DNA from: Antedon mediterranea | Lineage: Eukaryota; Echinodermata; Crinoidea; Comatulida; Antedonidae | NCBI RefSeq assembly: GCF_964355755.1 | Contig: NC_092677.1 | Span: 27,126,101-27,190,100, forward strand | DNA length: 64,000 bases | Reading direction: 5' to 3' | Shown here: in pieces, positions 46,701-58,700 of the stretch | Layout: each line of letters starts with the position of its first letter | Numbering within the stretch: position 1 is the stretch's first letter | The notes under the pieces: model-generated | Seen by the model: only the letters and a program-made list of their open reading frames with translations | What the model was told of the DNA's origin: nothing | Databases searched by the model: none | Position numbers and translations under genes: made by a program

Positions 46701-49700
46701 TTTTGTACGATTTGGATTTTACAAATTTTAAAATTCTAATTTGTTTTAATACTGTAATTTAATATTAATGTGTAAATTAAGATTTTCAGTTTTTGGTTAA
46801 ATCCTTATTAATAATTTAATTAATATCTTTAGTATTAAGTGTCATTGTCATTGTCATTGTCAAGATAAACTCTTGTTGTTAATTGTTTAATTGCTAAATA
46901 GTGTATAATGTCTTACGGCCTTGTCGAAAAACACCATTGAGGTGAACAAGTGTTACCGTGATTAAATAAAGTTTTTTTTATTATATTATAGTCAGTAACT
47001 CACCTTAGTATATGGTTACCTCAATGCATGATAGATAGGTTGATAGCCTACATTACTTATTCCTGTACATTAAATATAAAATGGTATGCTTTAAGGGTGA
47101 GAAAGTTTTGTTACTGCTAACAGAGGAGGAACTTCTAGATGAGGATTTTCTTGTGTACATTGGTGAGTTTGTTGTAACAGGCGCCATCACACATCTATTC
47201 ACCTCCGAGGAGCAAACATCAATCATCAACTCCATCAGAACAGACGTCACTGCTGCAGGGTTGACTTACACAAGAGATACTGCATGGGACTTTTTCCTGA
47301 AGTGAGAATCTTTTATTTTAAACCCATTTATGTATTCATTTATTTAATTCTTTTTTTGTATTTGTTTATCCTCTATTTATTTAATTAATTCCACTTGGAT
47401 TGACAAGCAAAAGCTTTTTATTTAATCTGTTGTCACCAGCTAATCAGCTAATCAGCTAATCATTAAAATATAATAATAATGGTAGTCTAAAATAACTCCT
47501 AATAAAATGTTTCTAAGCGCTTTACACACAAAAATGATCCATTAAATATCCTAAGATAACCAACAAAGGAAGAAAAGCAGAGGAACCATTTACACTGCTC
47601 TCTTCTCCAGCACAATCTTAACAAAATATTTCTACATTTATAGGACTGTTCGCAATAATGTCCGCGTTGTTCTGGTTTCATCAACAAGTGGATCAGACTT
47701 TCAGAGACGTTGTCGGGAATATCCAGCTCTTACTGCTAACCTCAACTGCCATTGGTTCCAACACTGGGGCAGGGAGGACCTTGTTGACCATGCTACATTT
47801 CATCTTAAAGGTATCAAACTTTAGTTTAATTTGCTAGTCTTTATATGATAATATATACAAATGTATTAATTAAATTAAATCTAGTCTACATTAGCAACAT
47901 TTTGTTTTGCAAACAAAAGTTTTATAAAGCTTGGCTGTGAAGCTGTATCTTGGTGGTTAACATGCTTGCTTTCCAATCCTAAGGTCCAGGGTTCAATCCT
48001 GACCTTGTACCAGAGTTGTAACTCACGACTCTTTCAACTCCACTCCCTAAGCCTCAAATGAGACTAAGTTTATAAGCATGATAAATTATTAAATAGTTCC
48101 ATCCTGTAATTAGTGAGTTACTCACTGTTGGATGCTTATGAAATAAAAGAATAAACAAAACAAAGAGAGTGATTATTTAGCAACTTGTTTAGCAAACATG
48201 ATTTTGTTGTGTGTTATTCTTTTTTAACAATATTGTGGTGTTATTGTACAGAGTTTAAGGTTGTTACCAGCATTCAACGTGAGAACCTTGCCCATTTGTT
48301 GGCATCAATGCATCTAGCCATTAGACAACTTGATGGTAAAGAAACAAACACTGGCCAACACAATCATTTGACCAATACAACATTTGAGAAATTCATAGAA
48401 TGGTAAGAAATTTCTAATAAGGTTTTTCGCAAATAGCTTATGTGATGCATGGTGGGAATGGTTTGGAAGCAAACGTCACGACTCGTACGTACTGTGATTT
48501 GTTGTTTGTATGTATGCGTCATGACGTTTTCTTCAAAACCCTTTCCATCATGCATTGTCCAATGAGTATCCTTGCGGATTCAATCTATTTGCGATAAACC
48601 TTATATAATAGTATGTATTTTTTTGTTTTTATTTTAGCTTTGTGAGTATGATGTTTGAACGCAAGAGACATATTGAAACAGAACATGAGACAGTGACGAC
48701 AGCACTGCAGTACATCAACAGAGAGAACAAGCTGGCTACCAGGCTCAAGAAACAGCTAGAACATGAACTAGTGGTACTGGAAGAACGAAAAGATGTTAGT
48801 ATTTAATTTCTTACAAAATGTTAGTTTGAAATATTTTGACTATTTTGGTTTTAAGCCATTAACTTTAATCTTTAATACTGCATTGCAAGAGTTCTGCCGG
48901 CTAACACCAGCAAAACTGGTTCCAACGAGATGATTTGATTTGAAGAGTAGCCAAAGATAGAAGAAGAAGTCAACCCACTGGTCTAAATCTGAATTAAAGA
49001 TAGTTGAAATTACAGAAAAAAGGACCTCAATAGCTTAACGTAATATTACAACTTGTTATATCTTATTCACAGGGTACTATTAAACTTTTGAGTCAAATTG
49101 GTCAGGACACTGCAATCACTGAACAACAAGTGAAAACAGTGATGAAACAGATGGATAAGATTGACAAACTTAAACAGGTCAGTTGTTATTTAAATATTAT
49201 TGTATATTGAGACACTTACTATAAATATTGCCAGATAAATAAAATGAGAACTAATTCCCCACTTCCTATTGTTCTTGTTTGGCTAACCGTTCTTAATTTA
49301 GAACATCAGGCCGTCATTAACTGAAGTTGACATATGCATTGCCGTTGTGTGAGAAAGACCGGCAACTTATGTACTATACATATATGTACTACATTATACT
49401 ATCTTATTCTTTATGTTCATTTTCTTGTAGGCCTTGCCTCAATACTCTCTAGCTCATGAGAGAGCAGTGTATAAGACAGTAGCTGTGGTAGCAGACACTA
49501 AGAAGATAGTAGAGAACATCGATATCAACAGCTTACAAGAGTTGAGAGCAATGCAGAAGCCAGATGTTGATATAGAAGATCTCATGGGTTCCATCATTAT
49601 GATATGTAAGTACTGACTTAGGATAATCACTCACTTGTGCAAGCCCACTTACGTTTAAACACCTGTTCTTGCTTTTTGTGCATCAAAAGTGTTTTAAATG

Positions 49701-52700
49701 AATGATCAATCGTCAATATTATTTCAACATTTTACCTAATATATTTTTCCAAAGTAAAAAACCCGTCATCTGATTTAACATGGAGCAAAGGAGCCAAACG
49801 TCAGATGGCAAACTTAGAGAGATTCCTAGAGGAGCTAGCCAGCTTTGATGATACAGAGCTACCAGAGACAACCCTAACTCTTGTGGAACCATACCTGAAG
49901 AAGGCTTCCTTCCAACCTCAGAATATGCAGAGAAAGACAAGCAGTTCTGCTGCAGCTTCACTCTGTCGCTGGGTCAGAGGAGTTGTAAGGTGATTACTAA
50001 ATGCTTATCATTATATTTACAACTTTTAAATAGTATATATCAGCTGCTGCTTTTTACAGATTTTTTCAAGAACTTTTCCAACTTTCGTAAGTCCTTGATT
50101 GACACCGAAGTGTTTAAGTTGATATTGTGAATAATGTTGCCGAACTTCAACTATTGCTGAGTAATCTCCTTTCTTCAGATCATGGAAAATACAACTGAAA
50201 TATCAGCTGTCCTCTTCTTTCACTGAAAATCATTTTTTTGTTTTAGATATCACCGCTTAATGATATCCAGAGTGAAGCCACTTCATCAGAAAGTGGAAGA
50301 AACGACAAAAGAAGTTGAGATTGCCGAACACAAGTTGATGACATTGGAAAACAAACGCAGAGTATGTACATAGTTACTAGATTATCCCATTATTATATAG
50401 GGAATGTTTTCCAATTATAAAGATGGGAATCGAACTTACCCAAAATTAATTTTGGCCAAACATACAGTAGATGGCTCTTGACTGATGATTTAAGGCAATT
50501 AAAACAGACTAAAAAATATACATGATGATGTTTTTACAGGCGTTAGAGGAGAGACTTACTGACCTTGCAAGTTCTTTTGAAGAAGCTACTGTTGACAAAA
50601 ATGACCAAGAGACCATGTCCAGGACAATGACCAGGCAACTAGAGACTGCTGACAAGTTTAGGAAAGTAAGTATTTATGTGTACTATTCTACTCAAACTGA
50701 TTAGGTATTGCTTTAAGGTGTCCAGGATGAAAACTAATTCTAAACATATATTTATGATAACATTATCATGGAGGTACTATATCAAGATAGGGCTTGGTTC
50801 TCAGAGACACAATGACATAATGCAATATAATGGATTCAACTAATCACATAATATATTTGAACTTGTCATTGGTCAACTCGATTGCGTTGCGACCTAGTGG
50901 GAAGGGAACCAAGCTTTAATTGCTAAGATGCTTTTTTGTATAAAGATCTGTAAGAATCGTTTTTAAACTTTTTCTAGGCCCTTGCAACCGAGCATGAACA
51001 CTGTGTTCAGATCTGCCAGTCTCTACCTCAACGAATCATGGCAAGCCCAGGCAGTGTCTCTCTAGCTGCAGCCTTCGTAACCTACTTAGGCCCGTATGAC
51101 TTCAACATCCGCCACACGATGTTAACGCTTCACTGGCCAGTGTGCTTAAAAGAACGAGGCGTGCCATTGGTCATTGACTCCATTGATCCTATGAAAGGTA
51201 ACTGGTTACTGCATTTGTTGTTGAGAAATATTCAAGATTATTTGTATCTGTCTTTCCTCTAAATCTCTGTCTACACTATCAAACTATTTTGACAAAAAGT
51301 GTGATGTGCCCAAATATGGTAGTGATATGCTTAAATATAGTAGTGATATGACATTATCCATATATGGAAACATCACATTTGTTTGTAACATAAAGTTTGA
51401 TAGTGTAGACAGAGCTTAACAGGCTTGAATTTCAATGAAAACCTAATGGTTTATATGCCAAGAGTGTATGCATGTCAAGCAAAGGGGTTAAATTTTAAAT
51501 TTAAAGTTGTTGTTATGTATGTAGGATGGGTTGTTGATTGGGCCATTGACACGAGGTCACGAGCCACCACTGAAATGAGTTCAACACCAGACAACAGAAT
51601 CACTGAAAAGCATGAATTTGAATCTGCAACTGATGATGGCAGGTCAGAGGTCATCAAAGATGATGTGACTCCACGGCAACCTGATAATGGCGGTGATCAT
51701 GAGTTAAAGACAGACACAGGTACTGTTAAAACTGATTGTAAAACATTCTATTTTTAGTGCAATTTGATGATATGGAAGAGAATTGAATCAAACAAATAAA
51801 CAAACTATTTAATAAATGTTTATAGTAGTCTGTACAGTATCAGCTGCTCATTTTACAGATTTTTTTGACCTGTTGAAGGTGATGTCGTGAATAATGTTGC
51901 TGAATTTCCGACAGCATAATAAAATTATAATTTTGGTGTCAATCAAGGACTTAACAAAAGTTGTAAAAAGCAGCAGCAGCATAAACATAAACTCTTCAAA
52001 AAATTGCAAAACGTTTGGCATGTTTCCGAAATGTATAATGAAGGTTTATTCACAGATGATGATACTGAAAAGAAAGATGAAGAGAAGGAGAAGACAGATG
52101 ATGACAAAGATAACAACAAAGAAGAAGGAGAAGAGGATGAAAAATCAACATTTATTGCTCATGAGGATAAAATGATGGAAGCTGAGAGCCAGTTTGCTTA
52201 CTCTGCCGACACAGTGCCTCAGATATCACCAACAGATTACTCTTATTATATCCATTCACTTGTTAAACTGCTGGTTGGTGAGAACACCTTACAAGATTGG
52301 ATAACTAAAGGTATGGTTTTGGTGGTCTTCTGTTTTTAGCATTAAGTTTTATGCAAACTTCTCCCAGCGATATAGTCTGGCTTAATAGATGACAGAGGAA
52401 TTTAACATCCAAGGGAAAACTAAAGCTCTGTCTACACTATCGAACTAGTTTGACAAAAAAAGGTGTGATGTGCCTAAACATAGTAGTGATATGCCTAAAT
52501 ATACAGTAGTAGTGATATGCCCAAATATGGTAGTGATATGCCCAAATATGGTAGTGATATGCCCAAATATGGTAGTGATATGAAATCATTATGGCCATAT
52601 ATACTGTAGGCACAGCCATTGTTTCGTTACATAAAGTTTAGTGTTGAAAGAGCTTTATAGTGGGTGACAAACCAAGTGTTGTTATAGAATTCAATTTCCT

Positions 52701-55700
52701 ATTAACAATGTGATGATAGCGATTGGCTTATGAACATTTAACACAATGCTTCCTTTTTTCTTTCTTGTTTTTGGTATAACATAGTTTGTAAAGCAAAAAC
52801 TTTTAAATTTTACAGTACTCATTGTGTGTGTGTGTGTTAGCAGGGTCTCTCTATTTTAATTAATTTTTTTTTTTTCAGGACTCAGTTTACAACAAATTGA
52901 AAACGCAGCAATTGAGGAATCATCATGGCAACGACCTCCCTTCCTTGTTGACCCGAACATGACTGGTATCCAATGGGTGAGAAGCAAACTGAGAGGTCAA
53001 AGGTTATGCACAGTAGATATGCAAACTAGGTAGGTGTTCTTGTTATTACAAAGATTTAGTTAATTAAATATGTTTAATAATATTATATATAAAGAAGCAT
53101 AACAAATTTCTATACATAATTATCTATATAAATAAAAGACTGTTTTTTTTATTGTTGTTCTATTTTTACATATTATTTTTTGTTTCTTTTTCTTGTATTA
53201 ATTGTTACTGGATATACAGATGGTATGTATTTCATTTTCATTTCAACGCAACACAACTAAGTGTATTATTTATCTGCTTTTAATCCTATAAGGAGCATAA
53301 CACTCTGTGTGAAGTTGCTTATACTGATTTAGCATTATTATAATTCGTCAAAGTGACGAATTAAATTCTAGTTATACTAGTGTTTGGTGGTTTTTGAGAA
53401 AGAGAGTGAGTGGATTGCTGAGTGGTTAAGACAGTGGAACCGTAATTTCGTAGCCATAACATCGGCATGGGTTCAAGGCTCACTCGCTCCATGGTTCTGG
53501 TTGTAGAACAAGGCTTGTCGGATAAGGAAACCATAGGTCCAATTTACACATCTAGCTCTGGACACTTTAAAGAACCTAGTACACCTTTCGAGATGAGTAG
53601 GAGGTTACCCCTGATTAAAAATAAATAATAATAATTATGGTGTAACATGCTAGTGGAAAATGTCTAAAACCTTAAATTTAAATGACAGAACTTAAACTGG
53701 GTGTAGGCTACATGCCAATGACCACCCAGCTCCATGAGACTGTTAAATGTATTTGAAAGTGAGGTTGCTAGTAATAGTATTTCATTTTTAAGCATATTTT
53801 ATTGCTTACACAGGCGCCAACAACAAGTTCGTCTTTATTCCAAAGAAACATTTCAGTTGTAAGATCACATTATTACCCAGAATTCAACAGTTTACATGGC
53901 TTGCAGTGGTTTCATACACATTTTATAAAATACTTTATTTACTTTGTTTGTTTTTTGTTGATGTCTGTTTGGCTTGCAGAGGACTAAATTTATGTTTCAT
54001 TGTGTTTTTAATTTCATCTACAAGAATATCCAGTATTAATAATTATTACTTAACTTAATACCTAATTTATTAAATTAGTAATTATTGTACAGTACAGTAC
54101 AGTACTAATAAGTATACACTTAACTAACGGTCACATAGTTTTCAATTATCTTTATAATTATTGTTCATGCACAAAATATAACATAAACAATTGTACCATA
54201 ACAAATGATAATGTACAGTAGATGATGTAAGATGTGTCCACATCACCTTATATTGTACATGCACAAAATATAACATAAACAATTAGTACCATAACAAATT
54301 ATAATGTACAGTAGATGATGTAAGATGTGTCCACATCACCTTATATTGTACATGCACAAAATATAACATAAACAATTAGTACCATAACAAATGATAATGT
54401 ACAGTAGATGATGTAAGATGTGTCCACATCACCTTATATTGTACATGCACAAAATATAACATAAACAATTGTACCATAACAAATGATAATGTACAGTAGA
54501 TGATGTAAGATGTGTCCACGTCACCTTATATTGTACATGCACAAAATATAACATAAACAATTGTACCATAACAAATGATAATGTACAGTAGATGATGTAA
54601 GATGTGTCCATGTCACCTTATATTGTACATGCACAAAATATAACATAAACAATTAGTACCATAACAAATGATAATGTACAGTAGATGATGTAAGATGTGT
54701 CCATGTCACCTTATATTGTTCATGCACAAAATATAACAAGATAATAAACTATATATATAACAATTTGTGATCTACAGTGAAACATGTGTGATGGTGTGAC
54801 TTGCACTCTGTTGTCATAATAAATTAATTAAGTGTATAATTATGTGGATCTTGAGCACACTTACATGTATTCCATAATGTATGTACTTTATGATGTATGT
54901 AACACACTGTATAAAGTACAATTGTACAAATAATTGTAACTACTAAAAAATATGCCAATAGTGACTATAAAATACATTAATCACATTAATATCGATAATT
55001 TTAAATTGATAACATTTAAATAAAACATTGAAAATGTAACAGAATTTCATGAACTTTCACCAACCTCAAATATTTTTTTTCTCAACTTGATTTGCTTTCA
55101 ATCATGCAGCCGAATGGAAAATAAACTTGCGTAAGTCTATGTCATGTCTTGTACATCTGTGTACAATTTGTGGTTATTTTTGTTAAGATGAAGTAAAATT
55201 AAATTGGCTAAAATGTGTTGTATGTGCTTCTGTTTAATGTGTATTGCTTCACCATATTACAGATTTCTTCAAATAAGCCAGACAAAATCAAATCTATATT
55301 TAATATTTTGACATGTGTTTATAGGTTTTTCATCCAACATTTTAGATTTGTTTGTTTGTTTACAAAAATTCTTTTGCATTTACCATTCATAGTTAAAATG
55401 TTTTCTGTAATTATTTGTTTGTTTACTCTAAAGGTTTGATCCATCTATCATCGTTCAAATTGAGAAAACTATCTTGACGGGGATGCCACTCCTATTGATG
55501 AACTGTGAAGAGAACTTGGATAGTATGGTAACCCCTCTGATTCACCATGCTAACCATGGAAGTCAAAAAGGACAACTTGAAGGTAATTACATTTTTTAAG
55601 CAAAGGATTTTTTTTAAAAATTTTATATACTGCTACTGACTGACCTAAAATCTGCTGCAAAATACTGAAAATTGATTTCTCTTTTTAAAAACAGAAGCAA

Positions 55701-58700
55701 GACTAATCAAGTATTCAGGACGACGGTTGCTATGCAGTAACAAATTCAGCTTACACCTGGCAACCGCTAACAGCCGAGCAAAGTTTGGTCCAAGAGTTGC
55801 TTCCACCACTACCATCATCAACTACAACAGCACACCAGAAACTCTGCAATATGAACTGCTATCACGGACATTTGAACGTGTCATGCCTCACCTGTATACA
55901 GAGAGAAAGCGTGTTTTGAGGACAATTCAACAGCATAGAGACACATTGCAGGTGAGAAAGAACATTCAATTCACAAGAACATTAATTTTATTCCTTTAAC
56001 ATAATATAAAATAGTAAACAAATAAGTAAGATGTTAAGAATATATTTTAAAATCACTATAAAAATTATGTTTTTGAATGATTAGGTATTAGAATCGGAGC
56101 TGTTGAATGTTCTAGAGAATGAGGGTAGTGGACACGATGATAAGGCCCATGCCAAGAGAGTGTTTCTGATTGTCGACGCCAAAGAAGAGGTCAGTAGAAA
56201 AACATGTGCTAGCTATTCCTGCAGAGTACAGTTAAAACAATTTTACGCAAGTCTTGGGTTATAGCTTCCTCTACATACTAAAGCTGATTTTCCACTAGGC
56301 AAAATTTGTTCACGCGAATCGAAAGCGTCAGCTTATATGCATGCGTAGAGTGGGATTTGGAAGATGTAAACATGGATACGCATGCGTAAAAGCTGACACT
56401 TTCGATTTGAACCAACAAATTCACTTAGTGGAAAATCGGCTTTGTTTTAAGTTTCAAAATTTTAAAAGAACCGGTAAAAGCAACATAAGTACATTTTTAT
56501 TCCAAAAAAACTCTTGAAAACAAAGATTATAATTATTTATAAACATTTTGTGCAAATCTTGAGTTAGCTTCCTGTACGTACCTTTTAGTTTCAGAAATTT
56601 GTTTTTTTTAAATTGATACAAATCATTATGGCAATGACGTAAATACAAAAAAACTATTAATCAATTGTTCTTTGTTTAGATTTACCAAAAGTTACTAGAA
56701 ACCGAAGATGTTCTTCAATCGTTAAACAAAATCTGTGACGAGCTGTCACCAATAGCCAAACGTGGTGCCATGCTGTTCTCTGTCATGTCCAGTCTGGAGG
56801 GTCTCAGGAGGGAATACCAGTTCTCTCTGCCATTCTTCTACTTGATGTTTGATAGAGCTGTAGGAGATGAGCCACCACTCACTGACAATGACGATAAACA
56901 TACCGAAGTAAGAGATCATTGTTGATCATTTTGTGTTTATAATTATCATGTTAAATTGAGTCCTCATAAAGCATGTGTGACTAAAAATGCCCAACAATAT
57001 GTAACACCTTCTACATGCAAAACATAATCTTGTAATAAGAATTTGTTTATGTATAGAGCATCTTGTGTATATGTTTGTCTTGTGAACCTCTAAGGGTCCC
57101 TAATGATCAGCAATAGCTGGATGGATCACCCTCATTAAATATGGTTTAAAAAAAAAAAAAAAAAACAACTAAAAATCTAATTTTATGTTATTCCTACTGA
57201 ATTATTGAAATTACATTGTTTATTATTTAGTAGTTTTTGATAATTTTATTATTTATGTTGCTTGTGTTTATCATCATGTTATTGTATTGTACTATGGAGA
57301 AGCCTATACACTATGTTCTTTCTACCAAATTATTGAAATTAAACTGCTTTATTATTTAGTTGATGAGTGAGTACAGCGGAAGGGCTGGTAGTAGAATGAT
57401 GACAAGAGGACTTAGTGCTGGTACTAGATACTCAGAGAAGACACCAACACCCGGTGAGACTGGAACCACAGATGATATAGAACCAACTGATAATGGTAAC
57501 ATGATGGGTTAATCCCATTTTCAAATAAATACTGTAGCATTAATATTAATAATAATAATTTATATAGCACACATATCCACTAACCTATAGGGTATAGATA
57601 TGGATATAGCAGCACCTCATACAATATTCTCTTAATAGTATGTGTGTAGAGGTGTGTATGCAGCATAATTCTCTATTTAAGAGTTGTGAAGTGAGAAAAG
57701 AGTAAAATACATACTGCCTTTCATCCAAAGTAGTTTAAAAAAGAATAAATTTACTTTCAGATATAATTGATGACGACGATAAAGACCTGACCCTTCCCAA
57801 GGTTCCGACATTCCCGACAGCAGGAGTGGAATACACCAGCTTCTCTGCTAATCAAATCAAACAGTTGGTGGACGCCCTCACACAAACATTATTCCAACAT
57901 GTTAGACAGTAAGTGATTTTAAATTGTATTGCTTGACTACAGTTTTGTGTAAAAAGAATGTGATGTGCCCATATATTGACATGATGATGTCATATCACTA
58001 CCATATTTAAGCATATCATTACCATACAGTATTTGAGCACATCACACTTTTTTTGTAAAACTAGTTTGATAGTGTAGACAGAGCTTACATTTTCTTTCTT
58101 TTTACAATGACATCTGTATTCTAGACATTCATCATTGAAGGGAACAACTTTCAATTATTGCTTTCTAGTGATAAATGAGTTTTCTGTTGGTTTTTACAGG
58201 TCTTTATATGAGGAACATCGACTTCTCTTTTCAACAATGATGTGCCTTAATATTCAGTTTGAGGGTGCTAATTATTTCAGTGAAGAGGAACTAGCTCTTT
58301 TATTGCAAGGTAGTGTACTGTCTGCAGACTAATTTATATAAATATTATCATCATCATCTTGCAACCTCATCAGAGCAATTGTTGGCCAAAGTGTGCATAA
58401 GACTTGTTTATTTTTCTTTCTTCTAATGGGTATATAATATGTAATAAGAAATATAAGACCTGTTAATTTTAAACATTTCTCTGAATTTACACACCAATTA
58501 TACTTTGCACAGGTAACCCAGGTTTTGGTGGAATGGAGTTAACCTTAAACGATTTTGACTGTAAAGCTAAGCCTCCTTCATTCCTACCTGAGGATAAGTG
58601 GGAAGACATGCTTGCCTTATCTGTGCTGCCTGGCCCCCTTGACAGTATGTGTGTGCACGTAGCTGAACACCCAGAGGCCTGGGAGGAATGGTATAAGCTT

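Larger units (their letters stand above)
48252..51197 (+). other. Stalk and microtubule-binding domain (exons 63-70, residues 3528-3955)
   Basis: Exons: 48252-48402, 48638-48794, 49073-49177, 49431-49605, 49755-49989, 50247-50361, 50540-50665, 50978-51197. Coiled coil 1 spans exons 64-65 (TALQYINRENKLATRLKKQL, then KTVMKQMDKIDKLKQ). The tip is exons 66-67 (SLQELRAMQKPDVDIEDLMG, the equivalent of 'i.ElrsyskPp..v..vm'; ASFQPQNMQRKTSSSAAASL CRWV is the 'f.pe.v...S.Aa..lc.Wv' block). Coiled coil 2 is exons 68-70 (KVEETTKEVEIAEHKL, RALEERLTDLASSFEEA). The stalk is thus complete. Exon 70 enters AAA5 (LAAAFVTYLGPYDFNIRH). Confidence 0.88.
51525..53029 (+). other. AAA5 region with a long acidic insertion (exons 71-73, residues 3956-4155)
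   Basis: Exons: 51525-51719, 52056-52310, 52879-53029. After GWVVDWAIDTRS the expected AAA5 core is interrupted by about 90 very acidic, Lys-rich residues (DDGRSEVIKDDVTPRQPDNG, then DDDTEKKDEEKEKTDDDKDN and on). The normal pattern resumes with YSYYIHSLVKLLVGENTLQDW, and exon 73 (RPPFLVDPNMTGIQWVRSKL) matches the 'wplmiDPQ.Qa..Wik' block that follows AAA5. Confidence 0.85.

Noticed and set aside
53221-53223. Three-base microexon (ATG between tatacag and GTATGT)
   Set aside because: Splice-like borders are present, but such a short exon has no support and is easily due to chance.
53406-53480. Possible tRNA-Ser or tRNA-Leu gene
   Set aside because: Mutated B box, a SINE-like body after it and a related reverse copy at 20998 show it is a retroposon head.
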